Positions 48,563-60,600 of a stretch of 64,000 bases of DNA are shown here, piece by piece; the stretch's first letter is position 1, and every line of letters starts with the position of its first letter. The notes under the pieces are model-generated. The model saw only the letters and a program-made list of their open reading frames with translations. It was not told the DNA's origin and searched no databases. Both the position numbers and the translations under genes were made by a program. The stretch comes from Lingula anatina (taxonomy: Eukaryota > Brachiopoda > Lingulata > Lingulida > Lingulidae): NCBI RefSeq assembly GCF_001039355.2, contig NW_019773725.1, forward strand, positions 249,945 to 313,944. Direction: 5' to 3'.

Positions 48563-49689
48563 TCGTACAGACCAGGGCTAGGATTGTCATCATAAACCAG
48601 ATAACAGCCAAATAAATACATTTTGAAAATTCATTATACCATTGCGTGCACTACTTTCTATCATGCTATTATTTACGATTTGATTACAATTTGGTAGCGT
48701 TGACCGTCAGTCATCGCTTTTGAACGTCTCAGGTTGATGCTATTTCAGGAAAACTTGGGACCTTAGCTGTCTTTGGTGGGTCGCACGCCACGGTGAACCT
48801 TTCACATCAACGTCAGACTAACTAAAATAATGCACGGTTAAATTCTTACATAGTTTATTTCAATTTATCCACTGAGTGTGCAGCATGTAGGCTAATCGAA
48901 TGAATTTAATTTCAATGAACCACGAATACATACTACAAATGTACATGTCATTAGGGTGCATCGCGATCAAAAGTTCATTTAAATGCAAGGATAAGGCAAT
49001 GATACGTGTCCCCTGATGGAGAGGCAGTCTGGGAACAGATCTATATCGCCTTCATGTATACTTATTCATTTACTTGTTTATGCTATGTTATAGTTAGATG
49101 TACTGTCTTTGATTGTACCTTATTTGTGAAGGTGTATCAATAAAGAATCCCAATCTATATATTAACAATCCACTGATTGTCCGTCAAAACACTGTTAGGC
49201 CAAGTCATGCAAGTGATACCAAGTTCACGCTAGAAACATTCGTACACGCTCAATGTCAGAAAAGGACGAGAGAATGATAAGCTGGAAATAATTTGTCACG
49301 TAGTCAAAGACGTGAATAAGCTTGTCGATTGAATGCTTTTCATGTCGAGAGTCTACTTCGTCACTTTTATGTATAAAACGCCAGTTGCGAGGAACTCGGC
49401 AGGAAAATGCTCAGGCGTGCTGTACTTAGGTTTTACACAATCTGTCACTTTAATAATTTGCAATAGGTGGGAGCCATGAACCCAAATTTAAAGTAGATAG
49501 ACATATACACACAGATCTAGAAAAATAGGTGAATGAATTAATTGCGTATTTTAATAAGATAGATTTTATTAAATAGATGAAATCAAAGATAGTGGCATTT
49601 TACGGAAAATATCACCGTCTGCTCCCCTCTATCATTTAAATTGTTTAATTTGCCCACATGAGAGCACTAAATCAGTTAGATGGAGCTCG

Positions 49690-49725
49690 AGGTGTGTGTG
49701 TGTGTGTGTGGGGGGGGGGGGGGGT
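49690..49725. repeat. (GT)n followed by a G run
   Basis: About nine GT units run into about 15 G. Such G runs in this assembly should be read with caution. Confidence 0.9.
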
Positions 49726-49934
49726 GCTGAGTCGGCCCTTTCAAACGTTTACAAATCTAGACTATCCGATGTAGCCACTTATGACAGGGCGTGTGTGTTT
49801 TTGGAATATAGATATATACGCCGACAACAAGCAGGGATAGGTGCATATTTGCATTACAATTATTGTACTTGTTGTAGATACCATAATATCATGACCTACA
49901 GGATCAACGACTGAGGTACCATGTGTCTCCTAAA

Positions 49935-50115
49935 TTATTTTAAAATGATATGTGTGAAGTCAGGTATTGAAGATTTTAAAATGATAGGTGTGAAATCAGG
50001 TATTAAAGATTTTAAAATGATAGGTGTGAAATCAGGTATTGAAGATTTTAAAATGATAGGTGTGAAATCAGGTATTAAAGATTTTAAAATGATAGGTGTG
50101 AAATCAGGTATTAAG
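49935..50115. repeat. 36-bp minisatellite, ~5 units
   Basis: The unit is close to GATTTTAAAATGATAGGTGT followed by GAAATCAGGTATTAAA. Alternate units carry ATTGAAGA and ATTAAAGA, giving a 72-bp higher-order period. The period is a multiple of three, so both strands appear open. The resulting 12-residue repeat peptides are artefacts unless transcribed. Confidence 0.9.
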
Positions 50116-50345
50116 GAGCGGGAGCTCATTGTTTACATTTATAACCTCATTTTTCAAACAATAATTTCATCAGTTTAATGAAAGTAGGCCTATGTATGAG
50201 AGAGAGAGAGAGAGAGAGAGAACATGTGATTACAATACATATGTTGTGAACTACATGTATAAAAGTGAGGATGCGGGTAAGGCTGTAATTACTCAAATCG
50301 TTCAATTGCCCAGACTTAATTTTAATAACCACTAAATTTTTGTTA

Positions 50346-50560
50346 CCTCCGCCAAGGAGGTTATGTTTTCACACTGTTTACATGTTTGTCCGTCTGTCAT
50401 CAACATAACTCAAAAAGTTATGGACCGATTTTGATGAAATTTTCAGAAACTGCCATAAGTGGGCCAAGGAAGAGATAACCAATAATCAATCAATGATCAA
50501 TAATAATAAAAAAAATGCTGCCTTGGCGGAGGTCTGCGCTCTCGGTGTGCTTTTCTAGTT
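50346..50560 (+). mobile_element. Dispersed element with CCTCCGCCAAGG inverted ends, copy 3
   Basis: Begins CCTCCGCCAAGGAGGTTATG and ends CCTTGGCGGAGG, then TCTGCGCTCTCGGTGTG and CTTTTCTAGTT. The inverted 12-base ends are perfect in this copy, which makes it the best reference of the three. Confidence 0.9.
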
Positions 50561-52190
50561 TTTTGATGGACTTCTCAGAAATCTTAATTTGGCTTCGGAA
50601 TTAATAAGATGCAGTAGATTTTAACCACACGGAATAATGTTTAAACATCGGTTAATATTGCATTGCACGTATTGTATTTTTTTGGGGGTTGCAGTGTATC
50701 TGTTTTTGTGAAGAAAACCTCTTAACATCAGTTGAGAACATCTATGGGGATTCCCATTTGTATTCTAGGATGACGATGCCAAAGTCCAAAGTAGTGTCAC
50801 CAACTAGACGTTAAGTGTATTCAATTAGCAGGGAATATACAGATATACAAGAACAAAGAACGATATTGGAAATAAAGACTGTCTGTTTCCTATAAAAATT
50901 AATTAAGTAAATTAAATGCTAGAGTACTATAAGCTACAAAGCTGATCTCTTTGTGATCATGATCGTTTACCTCAAAACCGCCACGATCACCTTTAAATAT
51001 CATTATTACAGGGTATTTACTACCAGTCTAGGAAAATATTCAGGTCGATAAAAACAACGCCTCTCATTCAAGAAAGTTTAAATGGAAACTGTCTTCCTGC
51101 GTGGTCACCAAACAAACACAGTATCTTAATGAAGCAAAACTATATTTAATCGAAAATAGAATGTCGAATCTATTATTCATTTTGACAAAACAACTTTCTC
51201 TGTTACTCTGTAACTTTCTCTTGAAAATATTCCACACATATTTCATTTTTTTTTTATTTTGCAATAGTCTTATCGGGTTTGCGTATTAGATTTACTATAT
51301 CCACCGAGATGAAATGAAACATTCAATTTGAATACGTACATCTTGCTTCCTACGGGCTAAATCTAAAAAATAAGAAAGCTTTCTTTCTGAGACCATTTTC
51401 ACGTCCTGTGTTACACATATCATCAAAAGACACATACTTGAAAGATTGCCAGCATAACCGCTAATTTAAGTTCCCTTCCTCGACATTTATCTCAAATAAT
51501 TTTGATTGGAACTGTGGGGTTGCCGAGCCTTTACCAAACTTGTGACCCCCCCTCGCACACGCGCGCTCGCGCACACACGCACACACACACCCGTAGATTA
51601 TTCACATGTTAGGGTTTGTCAAAGGCTTAGTTTTCGTTTCCGATACGTTTATCAGTAAAGTACGATGTGAAAAAGGCCGTACGTGTATAACCTATTTACT
51701 CAATAACTAGATTAACTACTCTAAAAATTCAAAATCATATTGTAAACCATCGAACTTTGATTTTAAATACACTCCCCTGCAGTAACCAGCAAAAATATTT
51801 TATAATAGTAAAGCTACCTTCATTTCAGTTCGTTTTGTCATAACCGTTTGATAAAAAAATGTCCTTTTATATTTGAATTCAACTTTCCCTATCGTGAAGT
51901 ATAAAATTTTACTGAAGGCATCCCCACCCCGCGTAGATAAAATCGCAACATATAAATCACATACTGGGGCTTTTCCCTTGCGGTTGTTTATTCTAGAATC
52001 GAATTCCTGTCGCTCATTATGCATTTATCCCCACCCCACCCCACCCCCTCAAAAATAATACATCTGTGATTTTTGTCCTTTAGGTCCCTGATCGGCTGTA
52101 TATTTTTTGTAATTAAAATTCCATAAAACAAATGTACCTGTTCACAATGAATATGTATATGTAATGGATATGTAAATGTATGAATCAAAA
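50561..52190. other. Spacer downstream of the kinase gene
   Basis: No exon supported. It contains an alternating CA/CG tract at ~51548-51592, which could adopt Z-DNA. On the minus strand, AATAAA occurs at ~51986-51991, about 200 bases after the putative kinase stop codon, and may be its polyadenylation signal. Confidence 0.5.
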
Positions 52191-52381
52191 TTAGTCTCTT
52201 CTGTCAATCGTTTTTATAACTTCTTCAAGGAATTTCGCCATTTCTCCTGCTGGTGGTCTTTTTGGTGGTGTGGGGGAAAGCAGATTTTCAAGCCTCTTAT
52301 GCCACATGTCTGGCGGTGGTGTATAGCCTTCAAGGACAATAAGTGATGTCCAGTCAAGCTAAAAATAAAAGTCATGGGTTG

Positions 52382-52438
<57 letters not shown>

Positions 52439-54570
52439 TTTTTTTCTTTCAAAAGTTAACTATGATCTCATCAGTACAGAAAACGTAAGAAACGACGGTG
52501 TTGGTCATACGTTTCTGATACCTGGCGTTGGAGGTACACTTGCAAACATTTCACAAAATATAATTGAACAATTGAAAAAAAAATATTTGGGGATTTCCAT
52601 TATTTTGCCGTGCTTGCTACTTCAGTTTCTCTGGCATTAGGCGTGCGATATGCCCATAGATAAAATCTGGAGGTTTCAGGATTGGTGAATGCGGCGCCCA
52701 CTAAACGTCACACTGCTAATGAGTTTCTCCTGAAATCGCTAAGTGGGACTGCGGAGAAAGTTTTGGACATCACTAGAGGGGGTCGCTGACTGAGCTGCCT
52801 GGACTGTTTGTTACCATCCTAGTGTATGGCATTTACGGCAAAAAAAGAAGGATCAAGACAAGCAATTTAGTGCTTCTTTGGAACAGTTCAAGAACCATTT
52901 GGTTGCAAACTTTCTGAAATTTAGACGCTGGTTTGGTATTATTGGAACACTTTATCTTCCTGTACATGGACTTATAGCCATCTTGACTGATTTTACTTGG
53001 ACATTCATTTCTTTAGGTGCGTTACACCTTCACTGCTGTGTCAATCACCTACCTGAACTCAAACAATAGCCATAGACAATATGCTTTAGAAAGAGACCAA
53101 CTTATAAAAAATCCAAACACAAAGCATGTCCAAATTACTCGTAGGCATCTTCCCAATTATCAAGGACCTAAACATGAGGAAACAAAAGGGAATAGAGCAC
53201 AGTGTAATCATAGGAGGGCAATCAATACTGTGGAAAGGAAAAGATTAAGCCTCGTGCAGAAAGTCAGACAAGGTGTAATAGGCTAGACGCAACGGGCCTG
53301 AAAAACACTTTTTATTTCCTCGGTGATCTATACTCGGTTTGACACTGGATTATGATGGCCAAATGTATGACGGTTTATTTCAGGGTGGTCGTCCTATAAA
53401 ACCAATGGGCCGTGACATTGATAGAGGGCGCCAAAGTCAGTGAAAGGTGCGAAAAATGGACATTTTAGCCTTGTTATCGTACTTGGTTGGTACAGGTAAT
53501 TACGTAATTTTACAAGTGAATTATATACTTAAAATCGCAATATTATTCAACAATATTACCTTCAATAAGATAAATTATTTTGAAGGCTAAGGAACAAACA
53601 ATCTCTTCAAACTTATAATTGAAACAGTCTATTTTTCTATACGGTTGCGCCAAATTTACCATGGTGGTGGCCTTTGGACGATCATATTTCTCTATACATG
53701 TATATTGCACTGAATATAATACAATTTTCCCTGTCCGCTAAAAGGTATATTACTATCTGTCATATGAAGTCACATTTATATTCCTCTTATAAATGCCGTA
53801 ATGCTGCCCATCAAATACTGGACCATCAAGCAACACTTTTTTTTTCAGTTACAAAAACTAGCTTAAATGTATTTATTTCACACATTAAGTCTCCAAAGTG
53901 CAGGCTAAATGATTAAATATTTGAATATTTGTATGAAAATGCAAAATAAAACCATGTAATGTATATATTTGTCATCTTGTGCGACGCGCATCTATCCGCT
54001 TATATAGGCCTATATGATACCCCTTACACATGCATTTACTATTGATAAATTGGTTTTTAAAACTGGTTATTGAAATATTATCAACATCAATATGTATAGT
54101 CTATTAGGTGTGGTGACTTGTACAAGCATGTAACAAAATAGTTAAAATTTAATTCATAGAAAAAAGCCTTACCGTTCTAACGGGATACCAGACCCCTATA
54201 CGGCTTATTACTTCCCCGATATATTCATTTGTATAGGCCTATACGTGAATAATTATACCAAAAATATCATATTTAGTTTTAAAGGCCTCATCGCAAAAAA
54301 TGGAAATGAGACGTTAGTACACCTTAACGTCAAGTTACAAGGTCGGTATTTTGAATCGGACAGTGGATCAAATCTTACAAGAGTGAAAGTAATCCCACAC
54401 ATGCCTCTACCTCATCCACCGTTGATCAGAACCCTGATACTACTGCCGCAATATGCATTTCAAGATATTAAATTGAATATATCAGTGTGCAAATGTCAAA
54501 ATGTAAATTGGCAAAAGGCTTACACTATACTGTATCTACTTATTAGTACAATGGCAGGGCCGTAGCCTCT

Positions 54571-54604
<34 letters not shown>

Positions 54605-57600
54605 GCCCCCCCCCGGGGGTTTTAAATTTCCCCCACTGGGGGGGGGACCCCCCCCCCCCCCCCGGGGGGTTTTCCCCCCCGGGTCCCCTTTCCCCCCCCC
54701 CNNNNNNNNNNNNNNNNNNNNNNNNNNNNNNNNNNNNNNNNNNNNNNNNNNNNNNNNNNNNNNNNNNNNNNNNNNNNNNNNNNNNNNNNNNNNNNNNNNN
54801 NNNNNNNNNNNNNNNNNNNNNNNNNNNNNNNNNNNNNNNNNNNNNNNNNNNNNNNNNNNNNNNNNNNNNNNNNNNNNNNNNNNNNNNNNNNNNNNNNNNN
54901 NNNNNNNNNNNNNNNNNNNNNNNNNNNNNNNNNNNNNNNNNNNNNNNNNNNNNNNNNNNNNNNNNNNNNNNNNNNNNNNNNNNNNNNNNNNNNNNNNNNN
55001 NNNNNNNNNNNNNNNNNNNNNNNNNNNNNNNNNNNNNNNNNNNNNNNNNNNNNNNNNNNNNNNNNNNNNNNNNNNNNNNNNNNNNNNNNNNNNNNNNNNN
55101 NNNNNNNNNNNNNNNNNNNNNNNNNNNNNNNNNNNNNNNNNNNNNNNNNNNNNNNNNNNNNNNNNNNNNNNNNNNNNNNNNNNNNNNNNNNNNNNNNNNN
55201 NNNNNNNNNNNNNNNNNNNNNNNNNNNNNNNNNNNNNNNNNNNNNNNNNNNNNNNNNNNNNNNNNNNNNNNNGGGGGGGGTGGGGGGGGGCAGGGGGGGC
55301 AGCTGCCCCTCCCTGGGATTTAGAACTTTCCACACTGGTAGTGGGACACCCCCTCCCCCCTCGGGGGCTTTGCCCCCTCGTGTCCGCTTACTGCCCACCC
55401 TGGCATTTTGCTCAGGCTACGGCCCTGAATGAACAGGCCCCCGTTTCACAAAGAATCTTAAATCCGTAGACGTCTTACTCGAGCTGGGTGGCCTAGCTAG
55501 GTCGACTTAGCTGAAGTCGACTAGGAGTGTTTCACAAAGAATCTAACGTCTTAGCTTGGCGTGCTTACCGTAGTCGACGCGCACGAGAAACTCTTCAAGA
55601 AAAGGAGGTGTAAAATTGCAAAAGTTTCACAAGACATGACGTTTCATGGCCTCTTTCGGTCGAGAACGATCGTTTATCAACAATAAAAGTCAGCCAAAAC
55701 ACAAACAAAGTTTGTTTTTGAACTTTATTGATTAGTTTAACTTCAATACAACTTCAAAGTAACAGTTAAACATTAGCTTGTCGTGGGACACTACTGAGGG
55801 ACGTCTAGCGGTCAAAAACATAAACAAACACGCGATCGGCTGGGTAAAGTGGAATTTTATTTTTTATTTTAATATTCCATAAATGTCAGTGCTATTTAAG
55901 GATATTATAACACAATATCTTGAAGGAGGTATGTTCTTTCCAAATTTTTGTTGTTTATGCTCTCATTTACCGAGTTTTAGTTGAGCTTGCCGACTTAAGT
56001 CTCCTCCCGAGGAGGCTTGACATCGTCGACTTACAGCTAAGAAAAAAACGACGTAAGCGACCTTTTAGATTCTTTGTGAAACGGGACTTAGTGACGTAAC
56101 GACTTAATTACGTTGGTAACCAAGCCCTAAGTCAGGGAAACCGACTTAAGATTCTTTGTGAAACGGGGGCCAGGTCTTAAATCATCCTTGATAAAGTTGG
56201 GGCATAAAATAGCCCTAGTGTGTCTATTTTTTGTCTATTACAGAACAGGCTAACTACGAAATATAGGAGTCAATATCATGCTTTGCACAGAAAAGTGTAG
56301 AAAAGCACATTGAAATGTTTGGAAATGGCAATTAAGTGTCTGTAAGTGGCTATTTTTGACATTGCTCTTGAATTAGATTCAGAGAAAGCTTTCGACTTGA
56401 CATCCTTGTTGTACACGTTAGCTCGTTGTAAGACTGACAACCCCACCGAAAGAATAAAACATGCATAACAGACATTATTTTTTATTCTCAAGCACGCCCC
56501 CAAACCCAGTCTCGTCTGCTCCAGTAAAATTTCATTTAAATATGCCATCAATAGGGCTGTGAAGAAACCCTTTTATGAGAAAATCACTACTATGCATGCA
56601 TGCAGCTTATATAATGGATGTTAAAGCATGCACATAAATCCAGTAAACTTTGAGGACATGAATCCTTCATCCTCGATCTATTTTCTATCTCAGGGGCGGA
56701 TCTAAAGGTGTTTTCTGAGTCTTCCAAATTATTTTTGTTGATCCATCTTCCAGTTTTGACCACCTTTCTACAGAAAAAAATTAGACGCAATTCAATATAA
56801 ACTTTAAAATGAAACACACTGATGAAGCAGTGGTACGCCCTATATTTTCAATCGCACAACATATGAGTCAAGCTGTTAAGCGCGATATACCCTTTGGTAT
56901 CACAAGTGCCTCCAAAATAGTATACAAAATTGAGGAATGCAATAATACAGACTTGACATTTAATACGGAAAATTTTTTCAAGTCATTTTTCATCAGTTTT
57001 CTTTACTATTTTGCTGACTGATAAATGAAAATAAGGATTAAAATCGTGTTTTAATAACTTTAAATTATCTCTTTGATGTCATGGTGACATCAGCTCATTG
57101 GTTGAATTCAACATTGAAGCAAACAAAAATGCATTGCCTAATTCTATGTCATACGACATCCATTAAAAGAGATATTTTGGATCTCCATATTTTCCAAATT
57201 ATCGTCTGTAAAAGAGTTACACGCTCCACAAAGGACCCTCATGTCAATGTCTAGTAATAGTAACTGTTACCAGCGCTCTCAAGCGGCAAGGCATTCCTTG
57301 GGATAGGTTTTTAAAGTTCAATCTGAAATATTATTCCAGGCGTCACTCCAAAATTGTCCAATTTGTTCCAATTTTGATGTAGGGCATGTAGGCAGTTGAT
57401 TCGGCGAGTATTGGCTTACCCACATATTGTCTATGCGGTTCAAATGTGGCGATTTTGATGACCAGAGTAGCTGCTAATTCCCTTGGTTCTGTAAGTTATC
57501 TGCTATTAAAAGTGCTCTGTGTAAACCGACAATCTCACAGTGCAACCTAAAATTGTGCCTAATGTGCACCCTATCAAATTGAAAGTGGTTCCCAGATTAT

Positions 57601-60600
57601 TCCTTTATTTGATCTGGTTCAAGTTTTCGTCAATGACTACCATTTGTGTTTTGGCACCAATGTGGTATCCTCTCCAAATACTAACGCTGTCAATGACCTG
57701 TGTCACTTAAGACGCGGCACATGCTTCGTCGTAGGCCTCTTCTGGATGACTGTAAACTCTGTTTTGACTAGTTGGGTGGTACAGGTGAAATTTGACATCA
57801 ATAAAGAAAGCCACGTGGTTTCAGTGTTCTACACAGAAACGGCCATGGCCCCCAATTCATTAGAGAAACAGACGACGATGTTTTGCTGTTTACGGTGGGT
57901 ACCTTGGAGGTCGTCTGGTATTCTAACCTGCTAAAACCAGTTTGGTGTTCGTTAAGGGCCTTGAAAAACGCATTTTGGTGGCAATTTACCCCTTGTTCTG
58001 AACGGACTGGGTGGCTTTTGTTAAGTTGCAGCAGCATATCCCGAAAGACAGTGCGTCCTGTACCCTGGAGGTATGATTTCGATGCATTGGGTGTGACATA
58101 TGTGTATGTATACCAGTCTGGGCATTACTCTATAACACTGTGCGGACCGTTCCGTTTGGCGCTATAATCTGTCTGGTAATGTCTATATTTTTTGCGCCAA
58201 TCTGTCACAAATTAACACATTTGTAAAGCACTACTTAGTTCATTTTACGCACTTCAAAACTGACCGCTTGCATGCAAAATTTCAAATTCTTCTATGCAGT
58301 AGTTGCCGACATACGGATACTTTTTTTGACAGAACCAAGCTTTGCCTAAGCCAATCCCTGACCAGCCCAAAGGAACACTACCCAATTAAATCACCGCATA
58401 TTACATAATGTAGCAGCGCAACAGACATGTAAGTCAGTTTATTGGTAGTGACACATCTGACTACACACTTCTCCATTTACAAATCTTATATGATCGGAGT
58501 TTTTTGAAAAAAGAACGGATTTTTACCATACTTTCGAAACTCAAATATTCCATACTAAATGTCAAGTCTGTATATAGCAGACCACCAGAGTACCGCGGCA
58601 GATATATTGTAGTCATGACGGTGAGCCGTAAGACCATTTCAAAAAAAAGAAAAGAAAAGAAAAGAAAATAAATGAAATTTCTTAATCAACTAACACTGTA
58701 TGACTTTATGAAAGTTATAGAAAATAGACTTTCTTAAAAAGTCATTGTCGAAACTAAGAGGATGGAGTTGTGTAGTCATATGACATGATGCCGAGTGTTC
58801 TTGTGCAAGCCGCAGCGGATAGCAGTGACATTATCGAGGAATCAATTGATGGACACAGAACAAAACATGTTGCTTCCCGATTATTTATCAAAGACTACAG
58901 TATGGACCTTACTCATAGAATGTACAAATGTTCATGTGTAATCTTACCCGAGAGGTATCAGATAGTAAGATAGTAATGAAGATATCCATAAAGATGAAAA
59001 TAATGATATTTTGTAAATATTGTAAGGACTTAAATGATATATGTATTCATGTTGTTGATGGACTGTTCATTGAACAGTTACGCACTGCATTAGTCAAAAA
59101 GTTCTTTTAAAAGACTACAATACCTGCTTTTAACCCATATGTTAAATTTTTGAAATGCAGCATAATGACATTAAGCCTCGGTCACAACCGGCCGTACGGG
59201 CTCTTTGCGTCCAAATTTTACGCAGAGTCTCACGTCCCACGCAGGTCCTTCTTACGAAAATTCGAGTTCGCAGACAGCCCGCAAGCACGTACGGAGGATG
59301 TTGGACATGTCCAAAAGATTCTACGAGTAGCCTGCAAACAGCAAGGCCGCAAGGGCAACTTGCTCCCCTCGCACGGAGTTAGCAAGTGAGACGTGCGTTG
59401 TGCAAAACGCACGTCGCAAGCAAAGAAGGAGCAAATATCCTAAATGCGTGTTGAGTAAGGCGCACGCCTTCACAACTAACGAACAGAGTCGAGAGCACAC
59501 CGGAGATGAGTCGCACGCACCACACCTGGTGTATAAAAGGCGTGCTCACGACGCAAGCTCGTGTCTTTACATGAACGTCGACTGTGTAACATGTACAACA
59601 ATTTTCAAAATTTTCACATTTTTGCTCAATTTAGTTTCTCATATGCCTCTAAAAGGCAAGAGAAAGAAGCTTAGATAGCAGAAAAAAGGGAGGAGGAAGA
59701 AGAAAGAAGGGGAGAACACAAAACAAAACTGACGCACGCCATCAATACGTCATCACAAACCAAAATTCGTAGGGGACGTACGATCCTAAAATTCGTGCGT
59801 CCGGTTGTGACCGAGGCTTTAGGTTCACAAGTATGACAAAATATGAAAAATATGTCTTGATAGAAATGGTAAATTTGGTTATTATGAATATGCAGCTCAT
59901 CATTTAGCCTGCACCTCGACGCCTTTACGTATGAAATAAACATATTTTAAGCTAGTTTTTGTTAAAGAAAAAAAGTGTGGTTTGACGGTCCAGAATTGTT
60001 ATTTACGATGTTTGAAGTGAGGCATTACGGCGTACATTGAAGTAATACAAGTGTAATTTCATAAAACAGATAGAAATATAACTTTTAATGGACAGGGAAA
60101 ATTGTATTACTCTCAGTGCAATATATAAAGTAATATGATCGCCCAAAGACCACCAACAAAGTGAATTTGCAGCAATAGTATAGAAAAGTATACTATGTTC
60201 TAATTAAGATTTTGAAAAGATTATCTTCTTGAAAGTAATATTGTTGGTTGATTCAGAATTTTTTGAGATTCAACTCACTTGTAAAATTAAGTAATTACCA
60301 ACTAAATATTGACAACAAGGCTAAAATGTCAATTTTTCGCACCTTTTGCTGACTTTAGCGCCCCCTATTAATGTCACAGCCTATTGGTTTTATAGGACGA
60401 CCACCCTGAAATAAACCGCCATACATTGGTCTATCATAACACAGTGTCAAACCGAGTATAGATTGCCAAAGAATTAAAAGTTACTTTATAATCCTCTTTT
60501 CAGGATCAGCGTCTAGTCTATAAATAGCAAAAATTTAATGGCTCTATTTCAACCAATGGTTTGCAATATGCCAACTATTATGAACACTTGGAGTAATTGT

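Larger units (their letters stand above)
37319..49665. repeat. Repeat block R2, internally amplified paralogue of R1
   Basis: A ~12-kb non-coding block. It begins and ends with sequence matching the start and end of R1 (18340-22960). Its middle has been multiplied: a core around TTATGATTCAGTAAATAT and TTTGTACGATAAGGACAAC recurs near 40070, 40860, 41090, 42470, 42850, 43700, 46170, 47300, 47595 and 47870. Longer units repeat as well: 42990-44480 resembles 45490-46990, and 37118-37640 resembles 44830-45440. No conserved protein is encoded, and the many short reading frames in it are shadows of the repeat. An N sits at 38171. Confidence 0.75.

Noticed and set aside
37319-49665. CRISPR-like or bacterial-type array
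   Set aside because: Repeats are long, diverged and unequally spaced, without spacers, in a eukaryotic context.
52878-53286. Two adjoining plus-strand frames of 63 and 89 codons
   Set aside because: They contain a hydrophobic stretch and a basic stretch, but no recognisable domain, no splice support, and they abut a repeat arm.
54536-55398. Two long proline/glycine-rich reading frames across the gap
   Set aside because: They consist of N bases plus G/C homopolymers and have no biological content.
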